From: Pelomonas sp. CA6
GTDB taxonomy: Bacteria > Pseudomonadota > Gammaproteobacteria > Burkholderiales > Burkholderiaceae_C
DNA: 64,000 nucleotides
Assembly (NCBI RefSeq): GCF_022549225.1
Contig: NZ_JAKZFD010000007.1
Location: 1 to 64,000 of the forward strand
Direction: 5' to 3'
Numbering within the stretch: position 1 is the first letter of the stretch; the number at the start of each line of letters is the position of its first letter. Below, in pieces: positions 20,386 through 29,186 of the stretch. The notes beneath the pieces were generated by a model, which saw nothing but the letters and a program-made list of their open reading frames with translations, did not search any database and was not told the DNA's origin. A program made the translations under genes and the position numbers.

Positions 20386-21237
20386 ATGATTGAGCTGCCG
20401 CTGACCTCGCGCCGGGACGAGCTGCTGTCGCTGGGGCGCGATCTCCAGCTGCCGGTGCGTGTCTACCGCGGCGCCGCGCGCCGCGCCGGCGCGCCGCTGG
20501 TGCTGCACCTGCATGCCGGTGCCTTCACCACGGGCGGGCTGGACAGCGGCGAGCTGGTCGCGCGGCTGCTGGCCGAGGCGGGCGCGGTCGTCGTCGACGC
20601 CGACTATCCCAAGGGCGAGGGTCAGGTCTTTCCCGCCGCGCTGACCCAGCTGGACGCCTTGCTGCGCGGCCTGCACCGGCGCCGCGCGCGCCTGGCCGAC
20701 CCCGACAGCGCGCTGCTGGTGGCGGGCGAGGAGGCCGGCGGCAACCTGGCCGCGGCGCTGGCGCTGATGGCGCGCGACCAGGGCCATGGACGCCTGGCCG
20801 GGCAGATCCTGATCGGCCCCATGCTCAATCCCTGCCTGGGCACGGCCTCGCTGCGCGCGGCCGAGGCCGGCGATGCCGACTGCCGCTGGGCCCAGGGCTG
20901 GCGTGCCTACCTGGGCCCCTGCGAGGACGCCGACCACCCCTATGCCACGCCCGCCTGCACGCAGCGCCTGGCCGGCCTGGTCCCGGCCCTGGTGCTGAGC
21001 AGCGCCGACGACCCAATGCGCGACGAGGCCCTGGCCTATGCGCGCGCCATGCGCCAGGCCGGCGTGATCGTCCACCAAGCGCTGCTGCCGGCGCCCAGCG
21101 GCTGGCCCTGCGCGCTGATGCACCCGCTGCCTGCGCCCGCCGCGCAGCCCGCCTGGGTGGGCGCGCTGCGCCAGCGCCTGGGCGACTTTCTTTCGCTCTT
21201 CCTGCCGGGCCGGACCGCGCGCCCGCAACCGGCCTGA
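20386..21237 (+). CDS. Alpha/beta-hydrolase fold protein (HSL-like) lacking the catalytic serine
   Basis: Protein of 283 residues resembling hormone-sensitive-lipase-type esterases: LHLHAGAF in place of the HGGG oxyanion motif, then a nucleophile elbow, then LVLSSADDPMRDEALAYA carrying the usual acid region. The elbow reads GEEAGGN (Gly114 to Asn120) rather than GDSAGGN, so Glu116 replaces the nucleophilic Ser. The His-Gly normally near the end is replaced by SGWPC. It is therefore unlikely to be a serine esterase. It is the first gene before an RND efflux operon and is divergent from the LysR regulator. An earlier TTG at 20341 is possible but less likely. Confidence 0.75.
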   Translation: MIELPLTSRRDELLSLGRDLQLPVRVYRGAARRAGAPLVLHLHAGAFTTGGLDSGELVARLLAEAGAVVVDADYPKGEGQVFPAALTQLDALLRGLHRRRARLADPDSALLVAGEEAGGNLAAALALMARDQGHGRLAGQILIGPMLNPCLGTASLRAAEAGDADCRWAQGWRAYLGPCEDADHPYATPACTQRLAGLVPALVLSSADDPMRDEALAYARAMRQAGVIVHQALLPAPSGWPCALMHPLPAPAAQPAWVGALRQRLGDFLSLFLPGRTARPQPA

Positions 21238-21278
21238 TCCGCCGCATCTCCCCAAGACCTGTCCACGGAGTGACCGCC

Positions 21279-22517
21279 ATGACTTCTTCCCTGATCGCCC
21301 CCAAGAACCGCCGCCCGCTGGCCATCGCCGCGACTTCGTTGACCGCGGTCGCCGCCGTCGCCGCGGCCCTGCTGAGCGGGTTGCACAGCCCGCAGGCCGA
21401 GGCCAATCCGACGGGCCAGGCCGCGCCGGCCATCCCCGTGTCCGTCGCCGCGGTGAGCAGCCAGCCGGTCGCCGCCTGGGAGGAGTTCTCCGGCCGCCTG
21501 GAGGCGGTGGAGCGCGTGGACCTGCGCTCGCGCGTCGCCGGCGCGGTGCAGGCCGTGCATTTCCGCGAGGGCGCGCTGGTCAAGGCCGGCGAGCTGCTGA
21601 TCAGCATCGACCCCGCGCCCTACCAGGCCGAGGTGGATCGCGCCGAGGCCCAGGTGTTCGCCGCGCAGGCCCGCGTGGGCTACACGCGCAGCGAACTGGA
21701 GCGCGCCGACCGGCTGTGGCGTGAGCAGGCGATCGCGCAGCGCGAGCTGGACGAGCGCGCCAACGCCGCGCGCGAGGCCGAAGCCAACCTGCGCGCCGCG
21801 CAGGCGGCGCTGCAGTCGGCGCGCCTGAACCTGGGCTACACCCAGGTGCGCGCGCCGGTGGCCGGGCGCGTGGGCCGGCTGGAGGTGACCCAGGGCAACC
21901 TGGTCGCCGCCGGTCCCGGCGCGCCGGTGCTGACCACGCTGGTCTCGGTCAACCCGATGTACGCCAGTTTCGACGCCGATGAGAAGACGGTGGCACGCGC
22001 GCTCGCCGAGCTGCCCGGCGGCGCCGGGGCACGCCAGCAGCTGGAACGCATCCCGGTGCAGATCGGCGCCGCCGCGAACGGCGACGCGCCCTATGCGGGG
22101 CGCCTGCAGCTGGTGGACAACCAGGTCGACCCCAGGAGCGGCACGGTGCGCGTGCGCGCCGTGCTGGACAACCGCGACGGCGCGCTGATGCCGGGCCAAT
22201 TCGTGCGCATACGGCTGGGCCAGGCGCGCAGCCGCCCCGCGCTGCTGGTCAACGAGCGCGCCATCGGCACCGACCAGAACAAGCGCTTCGTGATGGTGGT
22301 GGGCGCGGACAACCTGCTGAGCTACCGCGAGGTTCAGCTGGGCGCGCCGGTGGACGGGCTGCGCGTCGTCACCGCGGGGCTGAAGGCCGACGAGCGCATC
22401 GTCGTCAACGGCCTGCAGCGCGTGCGCCCCGGTGCCCGCGTCGTGCCGCAGCTGGTGCCCATGAACGCCCGGGCCGAGCAGCAGGCGCGCGCGGCCGACG
22501 GCGCCGGCAAGTCCTGA
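21279..22517 (+). CDS. RND efflux periplasmic adaptor (MexE/AcrA type)
   Basis: Membrane-fusion protein of 412 residues linking the RND pump to the outer-membrane channel. An N-terminal hydrophobic segment is followed by a barrel-sandwich half-motif (RVAGAVQAVHFREGALVKAGELL), an alpha-hairpin (residues about 105-175) and the second half (YTQVRAPVAGRVGRLEVTQG). GGAG lies 8 nt before the ATG; an in-frame GTG at 21270 is less favoured. No lipobox Cys is seen, so it is probably membrane-anchored, as in MexE-like proteins. The pump gene follows after 31 bp. Confidence 0.95.
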   Translation: MTSSLIAPKNRRPLAIAATSLTAVAAVAAALLSGLHSPQAEANPTGQAAPAIPVSVAAVSSQPVAAWEEFSGRLEAVERVDLRSRVAGAVQAVHFREGALVKAGELLISIDPAPYQAEVDRAEAQVFAAQARVGYTRSELERADRLWREQAIAQRELDERANAAREAEANLRAAQAALQSARLNLGYTQVRAPVAGRVGRLEVTQGNLVAAGPGAPVLTTLVSVNPMYASFDADEKTVARALAELPGGAGARQQLERIPVQIGAAANGDAPYAGRLQLVDNQVDPRSGTVRVRAVLDNRDGALMPGQFVRIRLGQARSRPALLVNERAIGTDQNKRFVMVVGADNLLSYREVQLGAPVDGLRVVTAGLKADERIVVNGLQRVRPGARVVPQLVPMNARAEQQARAADGAGKS

Positions 22518-22548
22518 CCCCCGCGCCGCCGCGCAACGAGACAAGACC

Positions 22549-25500
22549 ATGAATATTTCCAAATTCTTCATCGACCGGCCCATCTTCGCGGGCGTGCTGT
22601 CGGTGCTGATCTTCGTCGCCGGGCTGCTGGCGCTGCGCGTGCTGCCGATCTCGGAATACCCCGAGGTCGTGCCGCCGCAGGTGGTGGTGCGCGCCCAGTA
22701 CCCCGGCGCCAACCCCAAGGTCATCGCCGAGGCCGTCGCGACGCCGCTGGAGGAGGCCATCAACGGCGTGGAAGGCATGCTCTACATGGGCAGCCAGGCC
22801 ACCACCGACGGCTTGCTCACGCTGACCGTGACCTTCAAGCTGGGCACCGACCCGGACAAGGCGCAGCAGCTGGTGCAGAACCGCGTCGCGCAGGCCGAAC
22901 CGCGCCTGCCCGAGGAGGTGCGCCGGCTGGGGCTGGCCACCGTCAAGAGCAGCCCCGACCTGACCATGGTCGTGCACCTGTTGTCGCCCAACGGGCGCTA
23001 CGACATGACCTATCTGCGCAACTACGCGGTGCTCAATGTCCGCGACCGGCTGGCGCGGCTGGCCGGCGTCGGGCAGGTGCAGCTCTTCGGCTCGGGCGAC
23101 TATGCGATGCGCGTCTGGCTGGATCCGCAGAAGGTGGCCGAGCACGGGCTTTCCGCCAACGACGTGGTGCGCGCGGTCCGCGAGCAGAACGTGCAGGCGG
23201 CGGCCGGCGTCGTCGGCGCGTCGCCGGGCCTGCAGGGCGTGGACCTGCAGCTGCCCATCAACGCCCAGGGCCGGCTGCAGAACGAGGAGGACTTCGGCGA
23301 CATCATCGTCAAGACCGGCGCCAACGGCCAGGTCACGCGGCTGCGCGAGCTGGGGCGCATCGAGCTGGGCGCGGCCGACTACGCGCTGCGCTCGCTGCTG
23401 GACAACCAGTCCGCCGTGGCCGTGCCCATCTTCCAGGCGCCGGGCTCCAACGCGATCGAGATCTCCAACCAGGTGCGCGCCACGATGGCCGAGCTGAAGA
23501 AGTCCATGCCCGAGGGCGTGGACTACGAGATCGTCTACGACCCCACGCAGTTCGTGCGCGCCTCCATCGAATCGGTGGTGCACACGCTGCTGGAGGCGGT
23601 GGCGCTGGTGGTGCTGGTGGTGATCCTGTTCCTGCAGACCTGGCGCGCCTCCATCATTCCGCTGCTGGCCGTGCCGGTGTCCATCATCGGCACCTTCGCG
23701 GTGATGCACCTGTTCGGCTTCTCGATCAACGCGCTGTCGCTGTTCGGGCTGGTGCTGGCCATCGGCATCGTGGTCGACGACGCCATCGTCGTGGTCGAGA
23801 ACGTGGAGCGCAACATCGAGGCCGGGCTGAGCCCGCGCGCCGCGACCTACCGCGCGATGCAGGAGGTGTCCGGCCCCATCGTCGCGATCGCGCTGGTGCT
23901 GGTCGCGGTCTTCGTGCCGCTGGCCTTCATCACCGGGTTGACCGGGCAGTTCTACCGCCAGTTCGCGCTGACCATCGCGATCTCCACGGTGATCTCGGCG
24001 ATCAACTCGCTGACCCTGTCACCGGCGCTGGCGGCCCTGCTGCTGAAAGGGCATGACGCGCCCAGGGACGCGCTGACGCGCGCGATGGACCGCGTGCTGG
24101 GCCGCTTCTTCGCCGCCTTCAACCGTCTGTTCCAGCGCGGCGCGCAGGCCTATGGCGGCGGCCTGCGCCGCGCGCTGGGGCGCAAGCTGGCCATGCTGCT
24201 GCTGTACGGCGGGCTGGTGGCGCTGACCGCGGGCCTGTTCAAGGCCGTGCCCGGCGGCTTCGTGCCGGCCCAGGACAAGCAGTACCTGATCGGCTTCGCG
24301 CAACTGCCCGACGGCGCCACGCTGGACCGCAGCGAGGCGGTGATCCGCCGCATGGGCGAGATCGCGCTGAAGACGCCCGGCGTCGAGCATGCGGTCTCCT
24401 TCCCGGGGCTGTCCATCAACGGCTTCACCAACAGCGCCAACTCCGGCATCGTCTTCGTCACGCTGGACGGCTTTGAGAAGCGCCGCGGCCCGGGCCTGTC
24501 GGCCGGCGAGATCGCGGCGCGCCTGAACCAGCAGTACGGGGCGATCCAGGACGCCTTCGTGGTGATGTTCCCGCCGCCGCCGGTCAACGGCCTGGGCACC
24601 ACCGGGGGCTTCAAGCTGCAGCTGGAGGACCGCGGCGGGCTGGGCTATGAGGCGCTGGACCAGGCGGTCAAGGCCTTCATGGCGCGCGCCGCCCAGGCGA
24701 GCGAGCTGAGCGGCCTGTTCACCAGCTACCAGGTCAACGTGCCGCAGCTCTATGCCGACCTGGACCGCACCAAGGCGCGCCAGCTCGGCGTCGCGGTGAC
24801 GGATGTGTTCGACACCCTGCAGATCTACCTGGGCAGCCTCTACGTCAACGACTTCAACCGCTTCGGCCGCACCTACACCGTGCGCGTGCAGGCGGACGCG
24901 CCCTTTCGCGCGCGCGCCGAGGACGTGGGCCTGCTCAAGGTCCGCTCGGCCGGCGGCGAGATGGTGCCGCTGTCGGCGCTGATGAAGGTGCAGCCCAGCT
25001 TCGGTCCCGAGCGCGCGATGCGCTACAACGGTTTCCTGTCCGCCGACGTCAACGGCGGCCCGGCCCCGGGCTTCTCCACCGGGCAGGCGCAGGCGGCCAT
25101 CGCGCGCATCGCCGCGGAGACCCTGCCGCCGGGCATCAGCTACGAGTGGACCGAGCTGACCTACCAGGAAATCCTGGCCGGCAACTCGGCGCTGTGGGTG
25201 TTCCCGCTGGCCATTCTGCTGGTCTTCCTGGTGCTGGCCGCGCAGTACGAGAGCCTGGCGCTGCCGGTGGCCATTCTCCTGATCGTGCCGCTGGGCCTGT
25301 TCGCCGCGATGACGGGCGTCTGGCTGGGCGGCGGCGACAACAATGTGTTCACCCAGATCGGGCTCATCGTGCTGGTGGGCCTGAGCGCGAAGAACGCGAT
25401 CCTGATCGTGGAGTTCGCGCGCGAGCTGGAGTTCGGCGGCCGCAGCCCGCTGCAGGCCGCGATCGAGGCCAGCCGGCTGCGCCTGCGCCCCATCCTGATG

Positions 25501-25794
25501 ACCTCGCTGGCCTTCGTGATGGGCGTGCTGCCACTGGTGCTCGCCCGCGGTGCCGGCGCGGAGATGCGCAACGCGATGGGCGTCGCGGTGTTCGCCGGGA
25601 TGATCGGCGTGACCGCCTTCGGTCTCTTCCTGACCCCGCTGTTCTATGTGCTGATGCGCGCGCTGACCGGCAACCGGGCGCTCAAACAGCACGGCGAGGG
25701 CAGCCATCCCGAGCCGCCGCTGAGTCCGCCCGTGGCGGGCGGCGCCGCCGACGCGCGTCCGCACCCGGCCGCGCCGCGCCATGAACACGAATGA
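22549..25794 (+). CDS. RND multidrug efflux pump (HAE1 family, MexF/AcrB-like)
   Basis: Proton-driven inner-membrane transporter of 1081 residues, the usual size for the family. It begins MNISKFFIDRPIFAGVLSVLIF; the proton-relay pair in TM4 is present (GIVVDDAIVVVENVERN, Asp410 and Asp411), as is the TM10 Lys segment (GLSAKNAILIVEFARELE). Two large periplasmic porter regions lie between helices 1-2 and 7-8. The C-terminal tail is extended and rich in Pro/Ala/His. Substrates cannot be deduced. The OMF gene starts 10 bp after its stop. Confidence 0.97.
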   Translation: MNISKFFIDRPIFAGVLSVLIFVAGLLALRVLPISEYPEVVPPQVVVRAQYPGANPKVIAEAVATPLEEAINGVEGMLYMGSQATTDGLLTLTVTFKLGTDPDKAQQLVQNRVAQAEPRLPEEVRRLGLATVKSSPDLTMVVHLLSPNGRYDMTYLRNYAVLNVRDRLARLAGVGQVQLFGSGDYAMRVWLDPQKVAEHGLSANDVVRAVREQNVQAAAGVVGASPGLQGVDLQLPINAQGRLQNEEDFGDIIVKTGANGQVTRLRELGRIELGAADYALRSLLDNQSAVAVPIFQAPGSNAIEISNQVRATMAELKKSMPEGVDYEIVYDPTQFVRASIESVVHTLLEAVALVVLVVILFLQTWRASIIPLLAVPVSIIGTFAVMHLFGFSINALSLFGLVLAIGIVVDDAIVVVENVERNIEAGLSPRAATYRAMQEVSGPIVAIALVLVAVFVPLAFITGLTGQFYRQFALTIAISTVISAINSLTLSPALAALLLKGHDAPRDALTRAMDRVLGRFFAAFNRLFQRGAQAYGGGLRRALGRKLAMLLLYGGLVALTAGLFKAVPGGFVPAQDKQYLIGFAQLPDGATLDRSEAVIRRMGEIALKTPGVEHAVSFPGLSINGFTNSANSGIVFVTLDGFEKRRGPGLSAGEIAARLNQQYGAIQDAFVVMFPPPPVNGLGTTGGFKLQLEDRGGLGYEALDQAVKAFMARAAQASELSGLFTSYQVNVPQLYADLDRTKARQLGVAVTDVFDTLQIYLGSLYVNDFNRFGRTYTVRVQADAPFRARAEDVGLLKVRSAGGEMVPLSALMKVQPSFGPERAMRYNGFLSADVNGGPAPGFSTGQAQAAIARIAAETLPPGISYEWTELTYQEILAGNSALWVFPLAILLVFLVLAAQYESLALPVAILLIVPLGLFAAMTGVWLGGGDNNVFTQIGLIVLVGLSAKNAILIVEFARELEFGGRSPLQAAIEASRLRLRPILMTSLAFVMGVLPLVLARGAGAEMRNAMGVAVFAGMIGVTAFGLFLTPLFYVLMRALTGNRALKQHGEGSHPEPPLSPPVAGGAADARPHPAAPRHEHE

Positions 25795-25804
25795 GGAGCG
25801 CCTG

Positions 25805-27205
25805 ATGAAACCTGCCCTGTTCCCCTTGCTGGCGGCCCTGGTGCTGGCCGGCTGTGCCAGCGTCCCCGCGCTGGACGAGCGCGCGCTGCCCGCCACGCCG
25901 CCGGCCTTCAAGAGCGCGGCCGCACCCGAGGCCCAGGCCGGCTGGGCGTTGGTGCCGCCCGCCGACGCCGAGCCGCGCGGCGACTGGTGGCGCGTCTTCG
26001 GCGACGCGACGCTGGACACGCTGGTGAGCCGCGCGCTGGAGGGCAACACCGGTCTGCAGTCCGCCGCCGCCCGCCTGGCGCAGGCGCGCGCGCTGCTGCG
26101 CGGCGCCGAGGCCGAGCGGCTGCCGCGTGTCGACCTGGGCGCCGGCGCGACGCGCGCCACCCGGCCCGGCGAGGGCCCGGCGGCGGCGACGCGCCTCAGC
26201 GCGGGCCTGAACCTGGCCTATGAGCTGGACCTGGCCGGCCGACTGGCGCAGGGCCGCGATGCCGCGGCGCTGGACGCGCAGTCGCGTGAGGCGCTGCTGC
26301 AGAGCGCGCGCCTGCTGGTGCAGGCCGAGGTGGCGCAGACCTATCTCGCGCTGCGCTTCGCCGACCAGGAGCGCCGCCTGGTGCGCGACACCGTGGCCGC
26401 CTACCGCGAGACCCTGGTGCTGACCGAGCGCCGCTACCGAGCTGGCGACGTGGCCGAGCTGGACCTGGCGCGGGTGCAGGCCGAAGTCGCCGCCACCGAG
26501 GCCGAGGCGCTGGCGCTGGAGCGCCGTCGCGTCGAACTGGAGAACGCGCTTGCGGCGCTGCTGGGCGAGCCCGCCTCGGGCTTCAGGCTCGCCGAGGCCG
26601 ACGGGCCGGTGCTGTTGCCGCGCATTCCGGCCGGGCTGCCCAGCGCGGCGCTCGCGCGCCGGCCCGACGTGGCCGCCGCGCAGCGCGGCCTGCTCGCCGC
26701 GCAGGCGCGTCTGGGCGTGGCGCAGGCCGCCTGGTTCCCGCGCCTGGCGCTGAGCGCCAGCGGCGGCGGCGCGTCGGCGGAGCTGGGCGATGTGCTGCGC
26801 TGGTCTGCGCGCGCCTGGTCGCTGGAGGCGTTGCTGTCGCTGCCGCTGTGGGACGGAGGCCGCCGTCAGGCGGGCGTGGACGGCGCGCGCGCCGGCCTGG
26901 CGCTGGCGCTGGCCGACTACCGCGAGCAGCTGCTGCAGGCGCTGCGCGAGGTGGAGGACGCGCTCGCCGGCCTGCAGCTGCTGGAGCGCCAGGCGCAGGT
27001 GCAGGCGCAGGCGGTGCAGGCCGCGGCGCGTGCCACGGCGCTGTCGGACTCGCGCTATCGCAACGGCCTGGTCAGCCAGCTGGACCTGCTGGACGCGCGC
27101 CGCAGCGAGCTGCGCAACCGCCGCGCCGCGCTGCAGCTGCGGGCGGCGCAATACCAGGCCACCGTCGGCCTGGTGCGCGCGCTGGGCGGCGGCTGGGCGG
27201 GCTGA
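25805..27205 (+). CDS. Outer-membrane efflux lipoprotein (NodT/OprM family)
   Basis: TolC-fold exit duct of the RND system, 466 residues. The signal peptide ends in a lipobox (LVLAGC, Cys17), so it is lipid-anchored. The family signature GDWWRVFGDATLDTLVSRALEGN precedes two helical-hairpin repeats, the second ending SQLDLLDARRSELRNRRAAL. GAGGAG lies 7 nt before the ATG at 25805; an ATG at 25781 overlaps the pump gene and is less favoured. Convergent with the small gene at 27214. Confidence 0.95.
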   Translation: MKPALFPLLAALVLAGCASVPALDERALPATPPAFKSAAAPEAQAGWALVPPADAEPRGDWWRVFGDATLDTLVSRALEGNTGLQSAAARLAQARALLRGAEAERLPRVDLGAGATRATRPGEGPAAATRLSAGLNLAYELDLAGRLAQGRDAAALDAQSREALLQSARLLVQAEVAQTYLALRFADQERRLVRDTVAAYRETLVLTERRYRAGDVAELDLARVQAEVAATEAEALALERRRVELENALAALLGEPASGFRLAEADGPVLLPRIPAGLPSAALARRPDVAAAQRGLLAAQARLGVAQAAWFPRLALSASGGGASAELGDVLRWSARAWSLEALLSLPLWDGGRRQAGVDGARAGLALALADYREQLLQALREVEDALAGLQLLERQAQVQAQAVQAAARATALSDSRYRNGLVSQLDLLDARRSELRNRRAALQLRAAQYQATVGLVRALGGGWAG

Positions 27206-27213
27206 GCCCGCCC

Positions 27214-27477
27214 TCAGGCCTGTTCGCTGACGTAGCGGGGAAAGACCAGGCGTCCGAACAGAATGTCGCGCTGCACGCCGGCCATGTAGGTGGCCATGGG
27301 CGAAGGGTCGAAGGCGGTGGTGTCCAGCGGCGCCGGCGGGGCCGGCACCGCCGTGCCGTTGCGCACCGCCTGGCGGTACTCCTCGAGCGCGTTGCGGTCG
27401 TAGGGGCAGACTCTGAGTTGGACGTTGGTGACGGACACGCCGGCAGCGGTTCTGGCTTCTCTGCGAAAGCGCGCCAT
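27214..27477 (-). CDS. Small hypothetical protein
   Basis: Possible 87-residue product (MARFRREARTAAGVSV...), not recognised. It is acidic to neutral with a Pro-rich centre (VPAPPAPLDTTAF) and no signal or membrane segment. It lies 87 bp past the methyltransferase stop on the same strand and could be the last gene of the metal-uptake operon. No Shine-Dalgarno precedes the ATG and the start is uncertain; in this G+C range an open frame of this size can arise by chance. Confidence 0.45.
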   Translation of the reverse strand: MARFRREARTAAGVSVTNVQLRVCPYDRNALEEYRQAVRNGTAVPAPPAPLDTTAFDPSPMATYMAGVQRDILFGRLVFPRYVSEQA

Positions 27478-27564
27478 GCTAGCGGCGCCCGCGGCACCGC
27501 GGCGTGAATACGCCACGGCCCGGGCCGGCTGCGTGGCCGAGTGTGCGGAAGGCGCCCGGCTGCC

Positions 27565-28389
27565 TCAGCGCGAGGCAAGACCTGGCCCCTTTGCCGGCAC
27601 GTCGCAGGCGACGAAGGCCCAGCGCATCGGCGCGCCGCCGCGCCGGGCCCGTTCCGCGTCGGCCTCGAACCAGCGCGCCAGGCGCGAGCGCGCGGCCTCG
27701 TCCACCGGGCCGTGGCTCCACTCGATGCGCTGCGCCAGCTCGTGGGCATCGGCGCAGCCGGCCAGGCGGCTGGGGGTTTCCAGAATGTCCACGCGCGGGC
27801 GCAGGCCGCGCTGCTCCAGCATGCCCAGCAGCAGCGTGTGCTCGGGCGCGCGCGGCGTGTCGCGGCCCAGCAGTGCCAGCACGCCGGGGTCCATGAAATG
27901 TCCGCCGACCAGGTAGGTCAGGTAGATGCGCAGCCGCGCGTGGTGCAGCAGCTTGGCCAGCGCGGCGTCCAGGTCTTCCACCAGCGTGGAGCGGGACGCG
28001 ATGGCGATGTCGCACAGCGGCACGTTGCGCCAGTCGTCCTCCCAGGCCAGGTGCAGGGTCTCGATGCTGTCCTGGCGCGTCCGCGCGGCCTGCAGCCGCA
28101 GCTGCTCCAGCATGCCGGCGCTGTGGTCCAGCGCGAACACGCGGCGCAGCCGCGTGGCCAGCGGCAGCGCCAGCGTGCCGGGGCCGCTGCCCACGTCCAG
28201 CAGGGTGCGCGCGCCGCGCAGGTCCATGCGGGCGATGAAGTCCACCGCGTACTGGCTCTGGCGCCGGTTGGCGCCGTAGCCGGGCGCGCGCTGGTCCCAG
28301 TCCTGGGCCGGTCGGGGCTGCAGGCGCTGCTGGCGCATCTGTTCGCGGTATTGCGCGGCGTAGTCGTTCGCCGCCAGGGTCGTCGTCAT
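27565..28389 (-). CDS. Class I SAM-dependent methyltransferase in the metal-uptake operon
   Basis: Protein of 274 residues, started MTTTLAANDYAAQYREQMR. The SAM-binding motif I is LLDVGSGPGTLALPLA (near residues 63-78), followed by the motif II region FALDHSAGMLEQLR. The substrate is unknown. Its ATG overlaps the ATPase stop by 4 bp, so it is translated with the ABC importer. That tight coupling argues for a role with the imported ligand, for example modifying or releasing a chelate, but this is inference. Confidence 0.88.
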   Translation of the reverse strand: MTTTLAANDYAAQYREQMRQQRLQPRPAQDWDQRAPGYGANRRQSQYAVDFIARMDLRGARTLLDVGSGPGTLALPLATRLRRVFALDHSAGMLEQLRLQAARTRQDSIETLHLAWEDDWRNVPLCDIAIASRSTLVEDLDAALAKLLHHARLRIYLTYLVGGHFMDPGVLALLGRDTPRAPEHTLLLGMLEQRGLRPRVDILETPSRLAGCADAHELAQRIEWSHGPVDEAARSRLARWFEADAERARRGGAPMRWAFVACDVPAKGPGLASR

Positions 28390-29186
28390 GGGGTGTCCTC
28401 GGTGTCCAGGGGCGCGGCGGCCCAGGGCAGGCTGCGCCGCAGCAGGGTCGGATCGAGCGCGTACAGCGCGGCCAGCGCGTCCACGCGCAGCACCTGCGCG
28501 GGCCGGCCCTGGGCGCGCAGCCGGCCGCCGTGCATCAGCGCGACGCGGCTGGCGACCTGGCGCGCATGCTCGGGCTGGTGGGTGGACATCAGCACCGCCA
28601 GCCCGTCGGCGGCCAGCGCGGCGATCTCGGCAAGCACGCGCTGCTGGTGGCCGAAGTCCAGCGCCGCGGTGGGCTCGTCCATCACCAGCAGCGGCGCCTG
28701 CTGGACCAGCGCGCGGGCGATCAGCGCGAGCTGGCGCTCGCCGCCGCTGAGCTCGGTGCAGGGCCGCGCGGCCAGATGGGCCACGCCCAGGCGTTCGAGA
28801 GCGGCCAGCGCGAGCGCGCGGTCCGCGCGCGAGGGCGTGGAGAAGCGGCCGATGTGCGCGACCCGGCCCATCAACACCAGGTCCAGCACGCGGTAGGCGA
28901 ACACGCCGGCATGGGCCTGGGGCACATAGGCCACCCGGCGCGCCAGCTCGGCGCGCGTGGCGCGCGCGCTGTCCAGCCCGGCGAGCTCGGCCTGCCCGCC
29001 CAGCGCGGGCAGCAGGCCCAGCAGGGTGCGGAACAGCGTGGTCTTGCCGCAGCCGTTGGGGCCCAGCAGGCAGAGGATCTCTCCGGCCCGCAGCTGCAGG
29101 TCCAGCCCCTGGTCGGCGAGCGCGCGGCCGCGGTGGCCGATGCGCAGGCCGCGCAGTTGCAGCGCGGGGGGCGGTGGCGTGCTCAC
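28386..29186 (-). CDS. FecE/BtuD-type ABC ATPase
   Basis: ATPase of a type II (siderophore/vitamin B12-class) importer, 266 residues from a GTG overlapping the permease stop. Walker A is GPNGCGKTT, the Q-loop region is VAYVPQAHAG, the signature is LSGGERQ, Walker B is LLVMDEPTAALD and the switch His is in STHQPEHARQVA. The same frame is open upstream through the permease gene, but that is shadow. It overlaps the permease by 4 bp and the methyltransferase by 4 bp. Confidence 0.95.
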   Translation of the reverse strand: MSTPPPPALQLRGLRIGHRGRALADQGLDLQLRAGEILCLLGPNGCGKTTLFRTLLGLLPALGGQAELAGLDSARATRAELARRVAYVPQAHAGVFAYRVLDLVLMGRVAHIGRFSTPSRADRALALAALERLGVAHLAARPCTELSGGERQLALIARALVQQAPLLVMDEPTAALDFGHQQRVLAEIAALAADGLAVLMSTHQPEHARQVASRVALMHGGRLRAQGRPAQVLRVDALAALYALDPTLLRRSLPWAAAPLDTEDTP

